NCBI GenBank assembly: GCA_037783545.1
Contig: JBBELK010000315.1
Span: 186,001-250,000, forward strand
Direction of reading: 5' to 3'
From: Henricia sp. BOLD:AAB3569
Lineage: Eukaryota > Echinodermata > Asteroidea > Spinulosida > Echinasteridae
DNA length: 64,000 bases
Of this stretch, positions 40,801-48,780 are shown piece after piece (position 1 is the stretch's first letter; each line of letters opens with the position of its first letter). The notes under the pieces were generated by a model, which was not told where the DNA came from, did not search any database, and was given only the letters and a program-made list of their open reading frames with translations. A program made the translations under genes and the position numbers.

Positions 40801-43741
40801 CGTTGTGTGTGTCTCTGGTGGGCGTAATGCGGTTTAGTTCACCAATGGGAGCCTCATCATAGCGCGTTACACGCGCTATGGACACACACAACGCGCACGC
40901 ACATTGCTTCCACAACGACGCGGCATTGTTTTACTCCCAAAATGATGTCATTGGCATGAGCTCAATACTATCTTTAAGTATGTCGTACATGTATGACCCC
41001 GGTCGTCTTTGGAAATATTACAATCGTATCACAATCGCAATCGCAGTCGAGTAATTTTCCCTGTGATCCTGTCCTAAATCTATCCATTTCTGATAATTCT
41101 CCCAATAGAGGGCCAATTCGGCCTGCAGAGCTGGCAGAAACGCTACTGCGTCATCAAAGGCAATATCCTGTACTACTACAAGAAGAGAAGCGACAAAGAG
41201 CAATGTAACCAGATCATACTGACGGGGTACCAGGGACGCGAGGCACCGGAGTTTGAAAAGAAGAACAAACGTAAGGACTTGCTGTTTGAGGTGGTGTGTC
41301 CGGCCAAACGATCCTACCAGGTGAGCATGAAGCTTGTTTGTGAGCCACTGATGTCTGCCTCGTACATTACACAGCAACTCATTACAAACTACCTGCAACA
41401 GACAAAGGTATTTTCTGGAAAATATGGTCTGTGTTGCCAAAATTCCCCCTTTACTGTGGAAAGACTCAAATACAGTTTAACTTTTAACACACTAGATTGT
41501 CTTGAGTTTCAAAACCTGATTTTTAGCTCTGCCAGATTCTAATAGCCTCTGTGTGCTCATCTATTGACAGGCCTAGGCCTACATCTCCAGATTTACTCCA
41601 AAAGAATGTATGATTATTAACAAGTCGTGTTTTTCCCCGGTTGTTACAGTTCATCGCACAGAACAAGAAAGACTTGCATGACTGGATCAAGATCATTGCT
41701 GCCGCTAGCAAACTGGTACCAAGTTTAGTCGGTATGTTCTTTTGTCGAGGGATTTTCATAATGTAGACGTACCTTTAATGTGCAAGATTTATGGAGAGCA
41801 TGAATACACCCATTTGAACGAAACTAAGAAGCTAAACCCACCAAGCTTGACACGCTCACGACACGCTTGCGATGCCCACGACACGCTTGTGACACGCTTG
41901 TGACACGCTTGTGACACACTTGCGACACACTTGCGACACACTTGCGACACACTTGCGACACACTTGCGACACACTTGCGACACACTTGCGACACACTTGC
42001 GACACACTTGCGACACACTTGCGACACACATACGACACACATATACATAGATGTATTACATTCACACCATCGTACTTTACACCAGAGAAACAGCACTTTA
42101 TACAGTATTTTTGGGAAAAAATTATAAATTAAACATAAATAAAATATAATAAAAAAATCCTCGGATGGTGTTTCTGGTATATCTCTGGCCATTTTAATGG
42201 GCCCCTGAAATGGTGTTTTTATCAATGGAATCTGTGCTATGGAAATAGTCCATTAATTTACAATCATAAAAACCCTACTTAAAAGTTGTTTGGGGGGTTA
42301 AAATCAAGGTTTTTGATTTTTATGCTAATAAAAATTTACATATGCATGAGCAAAGTGGTGATGTCACTTTAGGAAAACACAGGAAAATCTCATTCAACTG
42401 TGCACAAGTTTCCACAATTTTCTCCAACTTGCTGAAATTTTTGTAACCATGATGGTTTAGGTTTGTTTAATATGTTGCCTGTTGCAAACCATGAAAAAAC
42501 TAAGGCTAAAAACTGCAGCATTTTTCCACAATTTCAGTTTGAAGTCTTATGTTATTTCTTTGCTTTTCTGCTGTGTGTTCCTAATGTGACATGCTCCAAA
42601 CAGCGCCCTCTGTCTGTAAAAAAAATTTCAGTTGAAAAATGCCACTTTTTATTCATGGGGCATCAAAATGAACAGTATTGTCTTTTTACACAAGTAATCC
42701 TTCATATGCAGCAAAAACTGTGCATAAAGTTATTGAGCATTTCAGGGGCCCTTTAATAAAATGAAATGCGATACCATATACAGCTACCTTGCTTGGACCC
42801 TAATATCACACTTCTCAATGTTAAAAACGCGATATTTAGGGTTCAAGCTACTCGGACTAGTTGGTGAATGTACTTGAACATTTCTGCAGGCTACCAACAT
42901 TCTTCTCTAGATATGTACAGCTTTTTCCGGAATTCATAAAATGTACATGCTCTGCAAATAGAATGACCTGTACATTTTATTTTTACATAAAGACCCTCTA
43001 GCCAAATCAACTCCAAACAACTCGGGCGGCGACGAAGAGATCTCCGAAGAATACTACGATGACACGGCTCCTGCACCTCCGGCCGACGACGACGAATTTG
43101 GGGAGACGTACGAGGAACTTGACGCTTACCAGGCAACCAAGATTGGGAACGCACCCACTGCGGACATCCCGTCAATTGTTGCTAAGGTCGACGAAGAAAT
43201 CGAGCCAATCGATGAAGAGATTTATGAGGATGTTTCTCAGGCCTCGGAACCGCCCGCTCCGTTACCAGTACCGGTACCGGAACGCATTCCTAAGATTTCG
43301 CCAGCTCATAAGCCCCTGCCACCCGAGCCGCCACGATCGACGACCCCACCTCCCGTACCCATGACGCACCGCCCCGTGCCCCCACCCTCGACCACCGAGA
43401 AGTCGCCCAGCATGATGCCCAAAAACTACCAGGGCAAAGTCGTCAAAGATTGGAAAACGGGAACAACGGTGTCTAAAGCCCCAGCTTTTCCGACGCGTTC
43501 TACCGGCACCGAAATCCCGCGACTGCCCAAGAAAGAACCGTGGGAAGAGGACTACGCTAATATCTACATTGGATTGTGGGATTGCGCGGCGGACGACCAG
43601 GACGAATTGGAGTTCAAGCGAGGGGAGATGGTTCACATCATCAGTAAAGAGTACGATCCCTTCAGTTGGTGGATCGGAGAGAAGAATAATAAAGTGGGTC
43701 TGGTACCCAAAGACTATCTCATGAAGGCCTATATGATTTAA
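19842..43741 (+). CDS. SKAP2: SKAP-family adaptor (Src kinase-associated phosphoprotein)
   Basis: Cytosolic adaptor that in vertebrates links Src-family kinases and ADAP/FYB to integrins and actin. Seven exons (19842-19890, 21599-21748, 36145-36339, 38205-38285, 41109-41320, 41650-41731, 42993-43741) join with matching phases into 505 aa; vertebrate SKAPs are about 359. Order: N-terminal dimerisation helices (DVETYLSTTLKKEKLKKE, about 1-60); acidic linker with DDIYEDTS; PH domain about 150-256 (EGYMDKKRK, WQKRYCVIKGNILYYYKK, KKDLHDWIKIIAAAS); long Tyr/Pro-rich linker (EEYYDDTAPAPP, EEIYEDVSQ matching the vertebrate EEIYEEL site); C-terminal SH3 about 446-505 (YANIYIGLWDC, WWIGEKNNKVGLVPKDYL). 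One pre-duplication SKAP is likely, so the SKAP1/SKAP2 choice is arbitrary. Intron 2 is 14.4 kb and repeat-filled. Confidence 0.95.
20311..21127. mobile_element. Long-TIR foldback element, family T copy 1
   Basis: Arms of nearly 200 bp. The left arm (20311-20510) starts GCTTTCCTTTCATACAGTGG and includes GGTTGTGTCCTGTAGTGG and CGACACTCTTTCACGAAG; the right arm (20894-21072) is the inverse. It is followed by a mini-hairpin CTGTCCCTATGGGAAATCCC / GTAGGGACAG. A shorter copy is at 63391-63942. Located in SKAP intron 1. No transposase frame. Confidence 0.82.
21599..21748 (+). CDS. SKAP2: SKAP exon 2
   Basis: Acceptor GTGATTTCAG|AT, donor CAGCAAG|GTAAGT. Encodes DVETYLSTTLKKEKLKKETN and KREELLKDVGSILIKLCPPQ, then an acidic EEDDDE turn. 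Closely follows the vertebrate SKAP N-terminal helix pattern. Confidence 0.92.
21749..22770. other. SKAP intron 2, first part
   Basis: No exon is seen. GGGTCCAAAATTTTGG-like and CCCTAATTTTGGGAAT words at 22320-22350 and 22745-22770 mirror each other, suggesting a decayed foldback element of about 450 bp. Confidence 0.4.
22771..23409. mobile_element. Long-TIR element with TA at both ends
   Basis: Ends TACACTCGACCAAAAAAGTT and AACTTTTTTGGTCGAGTGTA, with arms of about 195 bp (TGAACATATCCCTCAAAGGA mirrors TCCTTTGAGGGGATATGTTC; ACAAAGGAGTGTGGGGTCAG mirrors CTGACCCCACACTCCTTTGT). The terminal TA would fit a Tc1/mariner-type TA duplication, but this is inference. The centre (23000-23200) has no coding content. 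Confidence 0.82.
23410..23530. repeat. Family N repeat fragment
   Basis: Carries ATTGTCTGCAGACAA, GTTTCTCCCACAAAGGTACC and a TTACCATTGCTGTAA end. Mirrored or matching pieces are at 26165-26290, 34640-34830 and 59395-59500. Origin unknown. Confidence 0.6.
23535..23838. repeat. CAACCCGGGTT-rich repeat with TTCACACT borders
   Basis: Starts AACACTTTTCACACTACAAC and ends AAAGTGTGAAAAAGCC, with interior words CAACCCGGGTTGAA, GCCCCGGGGCGAG and AACCCCGCGTC. Border and style resemble the elements at 28940 and 29676. Confidence 0.6.
24370..24817. repeat. Dispersed repeat family V copy 1, with nested palindrome
   Basis: Shares GCACTGGTCCGTTGGC, TGACAGTTGAAAT, GTCTCGGGCCAG, AATGGTCCGGCTG and AAGACTTAAGCCAACTGGCC with 63103-63373. 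An extra segment of about 110 bp (24624-24734), GAGGCGCGTTCAATAGCGCA to its inverse TATTGAACTCGCCTC, is absent from the other copy, so it looks like a later palindromic insertion. Confidence 0.75.
25207..25734. repeat. GAGTCC-hexamer element, long copy
   Basis: Borders ACTGTAGTCGAGTCC and GGACTCGAGTCCTACAG. Hexamer runs (GAGTCCGAGTCC...) lie at 25215-25315 and 25600-25725, and they are separated by unique AT-rich sequence. Confidence 0.7.
25735..26384. other. SKAP intron 2, no gene seen
   Basis: Contains a family N fragment (TGTGGGAGAAATT...GTCTGCAGACAAC, 26165-26290) and otherwise unstructured AT-rich DNA. Confidence 0.45.
26385..26959. mobile_element. TTAA-flanked MITE, family B copy 1
   Basis: Left end AGGGCCCCTGAAATGCTC, right end inverse CATTTCAGGGCCCCT, between TTAA at 26381-26384 and at 26960-26963. 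575 bp. Copy 2 (42198-42752) is inverted; copy 3 (50117-50685) is diverged. Open frames inside are not conserved proteins. Confidence 0.85.
26964..28935. other. SKAP intron 2, about 2 kb without recognised features
   Basis: AT-rich DNA with a TACATGTACATGTA tract near 27822. I see no exon, tRNA or clear inverted repeat. The frames at 28003-28434 (-) and 28405-28602 (+) lack recognisable motifs. Confidence 0.4.
28940..29597. mobile_element. TTAA-flanked element, family E
   Basis: Left GCCCCTTTCACACTAGAC, right TAAGTGTGAAAGAGGCT, between TTAA at 28936-28939 and 29598-29601. The interior is packed with TTACGA/TGCGA words (GATTTCGTTACGACAGGTTA style), many in both orientations. About 658 bp. Confidence 0.72.
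29676..30477. mobile_element. TIR element with GTTTACACTCG ends
   Basis: Left CACCCCGTTTACACTCGATT with GGCAAAGGCGAATCG; right ACCTTCGCCCGTTCGAGTGT then AAACGCGGTG. The left part also contains an inner hairpin of GGGTCTGATTCGCC and AACCCCGCAATTGCGGGGTT. 802 bp, no transposase. Confidence 0.72.
30820..31403 (+). repeat. 580-bp non-palindromic repeat, copy 1 (promoter-like motifs)
   Basis: Runs from CCTCTTGCAACAGTGCCCCT to AATTCCCTGAGATCTCAGG. An inverted copy with scattered differences is at 60014-60594. Unlike most repeats here it has no foldback symmetry. It contains GGCTGCTATTTAAAGCATAC (TATA-like) and CCCAATAAACAT, so a solo LTR or other promoter-bearing element is possible. Ends do not show a clear TG...CA. 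Confidence 0.72.
31404..32053. other. SKAP intron 2; CGAATGAAG repeat fragment at 31795-31905
   Basis: Contains TCTTCGTCGAATGAAGAGGC and a second CTTCGTCGAATGAAGCG, related to 7510-7905. Otherwise no features recognised. Confidence 0.45.
32055..34629. mobile_element. Outer GTTGG-rich palindromic element, split by a nested insertion
   Basis: Left fragment 32055-32148 starts AAAGGCCCGTCTACACAAAC and has ACATTTGTTGGCC, GATGTTGGCC; right fragment 34405-34629 has AACGTCCAACATCATCC and ends ACTTCTTGTTGGCTCGTGTA then CGGTAGACAGGCCTT, the inverse of the left end. The middle is another element (32149-34404). Confidence 0.68.
32149..34404. mobile_element. 2.26-kb nested element with satellite arms
   Basis: Terminal inverted repeats CCCTACTGAAAACG and CGTTTTCAGTAGGG, followed by AATTGG-rich subterminal DNA on both sides. 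Inside are tandem arrays in opposite orientation: 32390-32860 (unit about 32 bp, AACTGAAACCATTTCAATCC + AATTCGAGAACC), then 33060-33385 and 33920-34150 (TTGGATTGAAATGGTTTCGG + TAGGTTCGTGAA). The long open frames at 33046-33474 (-) are translations of the array, not a gene. Confidence 0.8.
34640..34935. repeat. Family N repeat, longest copy
   Basis: Contains TTGACAAGAAAAATCTGACT, GTTGATAGCAATGGTGACAA, GGTACCTTTGTGGGAGAAAT, GTTGTCTGCAGACAAC and CCAATGCATGGATTTTTCAG. Pieces recur at 22215-22310, 23410-23530, 26165-26370, 35385-35500 and 59395-59500. The 35385-35500 piece mirrors 34870-34930. Confidence 0.65.
35543..36033. mobile_element. TIR element, GTCGTTCAGACG ends and GCTCCGGAGCTAGC core
   Basis: Left GTCGTTCAGACGAGGGGC; right CCATCCGTCTGAACGTAC. 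The interior has GATAGCTCCGGAGCTAGCTA, AGCTCCACCCC and GGGGCTAG words. It ends about 110 bases before SKAP exon 3. About 490 bp. Confidence 0.6.
36145..36339 (+). CDS. SKAP2: SKAP exon 3 (acidic, phosphotyrosine-like linker)
   Basis: Acceptor TTATCCTGCAG|AA, donor CCCTACG|GTAGGT. Encodes EEYTDVDLPTSQ, EEEEADDIYEDTSVPES and an acidic run ending GMFDLDGDPYG. DDIYEDTS is a plausible Src-family or SH2 target by context. Phase 1 on both sides. Confidence 0.88.
36340..37628. other. SKAP intron 3, no gene seen
   Basis: AT-rich with a C-run near 37094-37104. No exon, RNA gene or clear inverted repeat recognised. Confidence 0.4.
37629..38138. mobile_element. Foldback element built of GCAACT words, family F copy 1
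   Basis: Ends AAGCCTAGCGTACATCGAC and GTCGATGTACGCTAGGCTT. Between them GCAACT, AGTTGC and CATCGACA recur dozens of times in both orientations, e.g. CAACTGATTAGTTGCTGTCG and GTGCGTAGCGCGCAC. A second copy, same orientation, is at 60835-61332. Confidence 0.82.
38205..38285 (+). CDS. SKAP2: SKAP exon 4 (start of PH domain)
   Basis: Acceptor TTCATTTCAG|GT, donor GAGGAAAG|GTAAAT. Encodes GDVKIDPVAASDLTSPSKEG and YMDKKRK, the first PH strand. Confidence 0.9.
38286..39109. other. SKAP intron 4, first part
   Basis: No exon. A short strong hairpin CGCGGGGGTACCACCCCCGCG lies around 38577-38597, with nothing else distinctive. Confidence 0.45.
39110..39322. repeat. Short inverted repeat, GTCCGCCATAACTGGGGG arms
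   Basis: Left GTCCGCCATAACTGGGGGCC, right GGCCCCCAGTAATGGCGGAC, about 213 bp. Also inner CACTG/TGCCTCGAACTGTGG versus CAGTTTATGGCAGTG. A small foldback element. Confidence 0.65.
39323..40228. other. SKAP intron 4, no features recognised
   Basis: I see no exon or repeat with clear borders. GAGTTGCCCCTTG words recur near 39692 and 39743. Confidence 0.4.
40229..40716. mobile_element. TTTCGCCC-rich repeat, family Q copy 1
   Basis: Contains a cluster of TTTCGCCCCAAAACCACTTC-type words followed by their inverse (GGGCGAAATGG), and an outer unique part (ACGGAGCTGGTTTTTGCTCG). An inverted copy is at 45861-46310, so the pair flanks SKAP exons 5-7. Confidence 0.75.
40718..40968. mobile_element. Palindromic MITE, family G copy 2
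   Basis: Same orientation and near-identical to 11718-11965 (TATTGACCCCTTTCGAACAC; GGGAGTCAAATAATGCTGAG; centre TTCACCAATGGGAGCCTCAT; end GAGCTCAATA). Substitutions between copies are mostly transitions at CpG. Confidence 0.82.
41109..41320 (+). CDS. SKAP2: SKAP exon 5 (core of PH domain)
   Basis: Acceptor CCCAATAG|AG, donor TACCAG|GTGAGC. Encodes EGQFGLQSWQKRYCVIKGN, ILYYYKKRSDKEQ, then KDLLFEVVCPAKRSYQ, which match PH strands with the conserved WQKRYC. Ends in phase 0. Confidence 0.93.
41650..41731 (+). CDS. SKAP2: SKAP exon 6 (PH C-terminal helix)
   Basis: Acceptor TTGTTACAG|TTC, donor TTAGTCG|GTATGT. Encodes FIAQNKKDLHDWIKIIAAAS then KLVPSLVG, the PH closing helix with its conserved Trp. 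Confidence 0.92.
41848..42043. repeat. 11-bp minisatellite (GACACACTTGC)n
   Basis: At least 13 clean copies from about 41910 to 42030, with variants GACACGCTTGT before and GACACACATAC after. Because 11 is not a multiple of three, every frame yields an 11-residue periodic open frame; these are not proteins. Lies in SKAP intron 6. Confidence 0.95.
42198..42752. mobile_element. TTAA-flanked MITE, family B copy 2 (inverted)
   Basis: Inverse of 26385-26959. It starts TGGGCCCCTGAAATGGTG and ends ATTGAGCATTTCAGGGGCCC, between TTAA at 42194-42197 and 42753-42756. Lies in SKAP intron 6. Confidence 0.85.
42993..43741 (+). CDS. SKAP2: SKAP terminal exon 7 (Tyr/Pro-rich linker and SH3)
   Basis: Acceptor TTACATAAAG|AC, stop TAA at 43739-43741; 249 codons in one exon. 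Linker: EEYYDDTAPAPPADDDE, DEEIYEDVSQASEPPAPLPV, PLPPEPPRSTTPPPVP, PVPPPSTTEKSPSMMPK. SH3: EEDYANIYIGLWDCAADDQD, ELEFKRGEMVHIISKEY, WWIGEKNNKVGLVPKDYL. The proline-rich part is much longer than in vertebrate SKAPs and offers PxxP ligands for SH3 partners. Confidence 0.95.
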
Positions 43742-43910
43742 ATGACCAACTCTGATTCTCCATGTTAAATAGTTACTCAGTGTCGAAGTAGCGTTTTAGA
43801 AGTATGGCGGAACAAAAGGAGAGGGCGCAAATTATGTGGGTATGAATTATTTTAACAGTTGTATTTCTTTCCAAAGACTTTTGTAATTATAATACAGAGA
43901 CAAAATTATA

Positions 43911-43916
43911 AATAAA
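43911..43916 (+). terminator. Possible SKAP polyadenylation signal
   Basis: AATAAA 170 bases past the stop, in AT-rich context. Later AATAAA words exist (for example near 45084 and 45151), so the choice is tentative. Confidence 0.35.
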
Positions 43917-44019
43917 TTAGTGCAAAGTGAAAAATGCAGTTTTGCATTTAATTTGAATTTATACCCAAATCAAAGTGCGCCTTCCTATTGTGTCCGCCAT
44001 ACTCCAAAAAGGCTATTAA

Positions 44020-44624
44020 GGTGGGTTCACACTGCACTATTTTCGTCCGTCAGACGTACGTTACATTCGTTGTGCGTCCGTCCGTCGCTTACGTCAAAAT
44101 GGATGAGTTGAATTTGTTCCAGATTCTGTCCGTTTACATACGTCTTCACACTATCGACGCATGCGAAGCTGAAAAAAAAAAAAAACCAGAAGCACGCATC
44201 GCGCCATTTTCATCTGTTCGTTCTGCGAGCAAAGCTAGCTCAGCGATCCAGCTGCCCGAGTTCAGCTACATGTTCGAAAACAAAGAATACATCCACCACA
44301 GAATTTTTTTTCCAACGAACGGCTTTAAAAAATAGTCTTGTGGTGAATGTATATTGATTGAGCTGTTTTACGTACAACGGACGTGACGGATGAAAAATCG
44401 ACGGACAAGTAGACCTTGGATCAACTCTTCCGTCATCTGTCAAATTGACGTACGAAACTTTCAGATACGTTAATTTTTTCTACTCGACGTACGTAAATGA
44501 AGCTGATTTTGAGACGGTTCACATCGAAAATACATCAACGGACCAAAAACTGACGGACCGGAGACGACGTACGTCAATTTTACGTACGTCTGACGGACAA
44601 AAATAGTGCAGTGTGACCCCGCCC
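44020..44624. mobile_element. TTAA-flanked MITE, family D
   Basis: Ends GGTGGGTTCACACTGCACTA and TAGTGCAGTGTGACCCCGCC, followed by subterminal TTTCGTCCGTCAGACGTACG and its inverse, between TTAA at 44016-44019 and 44625-44628. 605 bp; interior has many GACGTACGT words. Confidence 0.85.
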
Positions 44625-44685
44625 TTAATGACATTAACTTCCACACACTAACGTTGTTGAGTCATTTTGTAATTTTCAAAACAAC

Positions 44686-44788
44686 TTGGCGCGCCACGAA
44701 AATACGCAGCTCCGTGTAGCAAAGGCATGGAGCTGCGTATTTCTTGGCACGAATTTGGCGCGCACGCATTGCTGACGAGCCTGTGCCT
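44686..44788. mobile_element. TTAA-flanked hairpin MITE, family A copy 3 (left end missing)
   Basis: Right arm complete to CGAGCCTGTGCCT with TTAA at 44789-44792. The left arm begins only at TTGGCGCGCCACGAAAATAC, so about 25 bp of the left end are lost. Confidence 0.82.
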
Positions 44789-45192
44789 TTAACTCTGTCA
44801 AATAACACTGGATATTTTGTAATACTAGTAAATCACCCATGCCATGGACATTTATACTAGCTCTATTTTTATATCAAAATAGGCAATATTTAGGCAATGT
44901 ATTTTGACATACATGTACATGTAGTTGAAAATTTGTAAAGGAAAAACAGACTTTTTGGAACAAATTATTTTTGAGACTGTAAAAAAGTAAAGAAATCTTG
45001 TAAATGTTTGTACCGAAATGATAAAATATGTACATTGATTTGGTTACTGGTTGATGACATGTCCACTTGGTTTAGACAAACCAAATAAATAATTGTAAAT
45101 ATATCATGTAAGTATGTCAATGCCACAAATTCCATGGATAATCTTTATGAATAAACCGTATCGAATAGCTGGGCAACATTTGTCATTTAAAA

Positions 45193-45800
45193 AAACCTTA
45201 ACGACGTTCTCAAAGCATCATGGGATTGGATGACAAGTGAAGCTGGCAATTTTCACACAAACCTATGGGGCTCTGGGGACATGACAATGTTCATCGATTT
45301 TATTCTCGTTTCTGTGAAGCGATTGACATGTGATATATCCACACGTTCTTCATCAAGGAAAAATGCAATTTTTGACAAATATCATTTTTATTCTAACTGT
45401 AGTAAAATGAAATAAAATGAGAAAATTTAAAATAATGCACAGCACCAGTTTGTACTTTACATAAGAACGCACCTGATTGGCTCTAATGTGGTAGCTCAAC
45501 CCTGGCTCAACTAATCGTAACAGCCCTTCTACATGTATAATGGTACAAACAGCTTCAAAGCCGTTCAAAAAGTTGGTTTATTTCATCTAAGCTCAATTAA
45601 AATAAAAATTATATTTGTCAAAAATTGCATCTTTCCTTGATCAAAAGCGTGTGAGAAGATCACATGTTAATCGCTTCACAGAAATAAGAATTAAATCGAT
45701 GAACGTTGTCATGTCCCCAGAGCCCCATAGGTTTGTGTGAAAATTCCCTGCTTCATCTGTCATTCAATCCCATGATGCCTTGAGAACGTCGGTAAGGTTT
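45193..45800. mobile_element. Long-TIR foldback element with AAACCTTA ends
   Basis: Left AAACCTTAACGACGTTCTCA and right TTGAGAACGTCGGTAAGGTT; arms extend about 200 bp (CACACAAACCTATGGGGCTC mirrors GAGCCCCATAGGTTTGTGTG). The centre has no gene. Confidence 0.82.
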
Positions 45801-45860
45801 ATTGTCGACAGTGTGTACAAAATGTGCAACCGTGCATGTCCTTAAAGCCTCTGCTCATGA

Positions 45861-46310
45861 TTGGTAAACCGTTACAAATAGTGTCATCCCCCTGTGTGAT
45901 TGAAGGTATGCATGATTAAAACCAACCTGAGCAAAAACCAGCTCCGTACTTCGTCTGAATTTTGAGAAAACAGTCAAAATGGTTTACAGTCACCTTGCCC
46001 CAAAACCACTTCGCCCTGAACCACGGCCTGCATGTGCACGAAGTTGTTTTTGGGGAAAGTGGCATTTGGGCGAGGTTGTGTTTGAACAAAGTGGCTTTGG
46101 GGCGAAATGGCCTTCGGGTGAAGTGCTTCAGGGCGAGGTGGTTTCAGGGCGAAATAAATTTACGTCTCGCGAAATGAAAATAATTGTTTTGCTCATTTCT
46201 CAAAGACTATAGCACTTCAGACAAAACCATTTTAGAGACGTTTTCTTAGTCATCCTGTTTATATTGTGTAAGTTATGCGTAAATCTTTGAACATTTCTGA
46301 ATTTCGAGAT
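45861..46310. mobile_element. TTTCGCCC-rich repeat, family Q copy 2 (inverted)
   Basis: Inverse of 40229-40716: CAAAAACCAGCTCCGTACTT, CCCCAAAACCACTTCGCCC, GAAATGAAAATAATTGTTTT, and end TTTCTGAATTTCGAGATT. Internal CpG-rich words are more diverged. Confidence 0.75.
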
Positions 46311-47265
46311 TCCCAATAGTGAGCATGGGCTTTAAAGAACTAAGAAACTGCCCTACAAGATGGCGGCTATTCAATATGGTCTATAGGACTTCAGGTTTCC
46401 ACAACACTACATACATGTACGTGTGTAAAGTTCGCTTGTGACTTCCTCTGCAAAAATTAGTCTAACGGATGTTGCACAGGCTGAGATTTTGCGACTTTAA
46501 CCAGAAATTTGTATCTGCCATAATCATTGGTTGAACCAATGGTCGGGTTTGAGTTTCATCACCCAAGGGTCTTCATTGGTCAAATTAGTGAAATGTCAGC
46601 AACAGGTTTCTGGTTATGTTCACAAAAACTTGATGCACCCTGTGCGACATCTGACTCATTTGTGAGCCACTCCACCAAAAGTAGGCTCTTGCATAAAAAG
46701 ATGAAAATGGAGCTTATGACTTAATCAGATATATTATAAGCTTCACAAAACTACAAACATTGTGTCAATCTGTCAAAAATTTACCAAGTTATGACCATTT
46801 CCGTGATGACCAAGAGCACAATTTTTTAAGAAGCGCTTTAGAGAAAAATGGCGTAGAAGGTTGTACTTCTGTTAAGGCATAAAGTCCTTAGCAACCATGC
46901 AAATTCTGACTCCAAAAGCCCTATACCTATAGGAAAACGTGTTCTTCTGGTGTATGGGATAATGCCAACCCCTGCCGAAGGCAATGAAAATAAACATGGA
47001 ATATCCGTGATTTTCCTTTGTTTTAGCCAAATTAGCCTAGTTTCATGAAGGTATGCTTTAAAAAAACACTAAAAAAACTGTTTTCTGGTAGTATTTATTC
47101 ATTTAAACTTCTTTAGGTGATAGATGGATACTTAATTAATAGGTGGTCTCATGCAGAAATCCTGGTATCGATAAAAAATGCCCTACTTGACATACATGCA
47201 TAAATTAGCCATTATCTAAGTTCTGGCCTGTGCGACAAGCGCCTACTTTCGGTGGAGCGGCTCAC
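46311..47265. other. Intergenic, no features recognised
   Basis: No gene, RNA or bordered repeat seen between the Q copy and the reverse SINE. Confidence 0.4.
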
Positions 47266-47390
47266 ATTTTTGCAAAACGGGTGGTTGAGTGCCTTGCTCA
47301 AGGGCACAGGTACGGGGGGAGGTTCGAACCCGCAACCCCAAGTTTTCACCTATGATTGCGAGTCAATGACCCAAACCATGGTACCCCAAA
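47266..47390 (-). mobile_element. SINE family S1, reverse partial copy
   Basis: On the minus strand: GGGGTACCATGG, TTTGGGTCATTGACTCGCAA, GTGAAAACTTGGGGTTGCGG, GTTCGAACC, then CCTTGAGCAAGGCACTCAAC. The A-box segment CCGAGTGG is missing and the tail is absent, so probably inactive. Confidence 0.8.
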
Positions 47391-47682
47391 AATAAGTTTT
47401 GAAATTTGTACACAGGGTTTTGAGAAAGGCATAAGTTGTCACACTATCTGTAACCCTTTTGTGTATCTCTTCAGAACAACTGAAATTTATTTCTTTTAGT
47501 TTGAGACCAGACAAAGGGTATTTTCTGGAAAATATGGTCTGCGTTGCCAAAATGCCCCCTTTATACCGTGGAAACACTCAATTCCAAGTATGTTCAGGCA
47601 GAATGTAACTTTGATTTTGGCACAATAAAAAACTCCTCCCCTCTGCTGCTTGTCAAGGCAGAAATGCCAACATTTTAGATAA

Positions 47683-47906
47683 TAATAATAATAATGATTA
47701 GATTTGTATAGCGCACATATCCACCCTGCAGGGTGCTCAAGGCGCTGTTACCATTATTACCGCTGCCATCAGGGAATCACCAGAACCATTTCGCTTCAAC
47801 TAGGTGGCTGCTGGTCAGGCGCACGACCCTGTCAGCAGTTAGATTGTGGCATTCCCCTTAACAGCTTCCCATATATCGCTTAATGGGTTGACGAGGCAAC
47901 TGGGAT
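47683..47906 (+). mobile_element. SINE-like repeat family S2, copy 2
   Basis: Preceded by (AAT)n. TTGTATAGCGCACATATCC, CACCCTGCAGGGTGCTCAAG, CAGAACCATTTCGCTTCAAC, AGTTAGATTGTGGCATTCCC. It lacks the final core seen in the 5827 copy. Confidence 0.75.
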
Positions 47907-47977
47907 TAAGTAAGTTTAGGCGTAGTTTGTACAATTGTTTCAGCCAATGGCGATCAGTATTGTGACATACATGTACA

Positions 47978-48179
47978 TGTAAAAGCCAATAATTTCGCGT
48001 ACAGATATTTTCGCGCATTTCAACATCACTGACATTTTCGCGAGTTGTTATTTTCGCGGATGGAAATTATGTCGCCTTAACAGGGATCGCCACAATTGTT
48101 GCAAACAATATTTTCGCGGGTTGTTATTTCCGCGGGCTCTGTCTGGTGCGCGAAAATAAAACTATTTCAGCTTTTACAG
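47978..48179. repeat. TTTCGCG-rich foldback repeat
   Basis: Ends TGTAAAAGCCAATAATTTCG and GAAATAGTTTTATTTTCGCG on the opposite strand; TTTTCGCG words occur on both arms. About 200 bp. Confidence 0.55.
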
Positions 48180-48780
48180 TAATTCTATCTAGAATGCATA
48201 GCTTCAAATGTAAGCGGGTAAACAACTTACTAATATTTTTAGTATCAGACCAGTGCACATGCCAGGAGCATCTAATATATTGTTTTTAAAGGATAAAATT
48301 GGGGACTATAAATTAATTAAAACACGCACCATTCCACTAACCTGCTGAAATGTTTGTCAAAAGCTGTCCGGATGTGCCAAATGTACGAATATTCCATAGA
48401 TAATATTTTATTGATTGATTTATGTAAGGATATGAATATTTGAAAATGTAGTTTATTAACAAATGTACATGTACAGAGACAATTGGTTGACAATTGATGT
48501 GTGCTCTTTGTTGCTACAGGTAAAATTCTGCGGAAAAAATATTGCTTTTCAAATAAAGTTTATTTACTACATGCACATTGCTGTCTGTTGTGTACTATTG
48601 ATTTAAACAATTCAGTAATACCTTCTTGTATGGATGCCGCTATTTTGTCCAATACTGGGCAAAGAATGATGTTTTTGCGTACATCTCCTTTGTGCATTCC
48701 TGATCCTATGGTCATATATACACGAAAAAGTTGTACGCACAAATGTCGTTCTTTGCCCAGTTTTCAGACAAAAGCCATTC
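48180..48780. other. Intergenic, no features recognised
   Basis: AT-rich, without an exon or clear repeat border. Confidence 0.35.

Noticed and set aside
41789..42225. Several overlapping open frames with CRKCVASVSQ repeats on both strands
   Set aside because: They are the 11-bp GACACACTTGC minisatellite read in every frame; 11 is not a multiple of three, so all frames are open and periodic. No start, splice or homology support.
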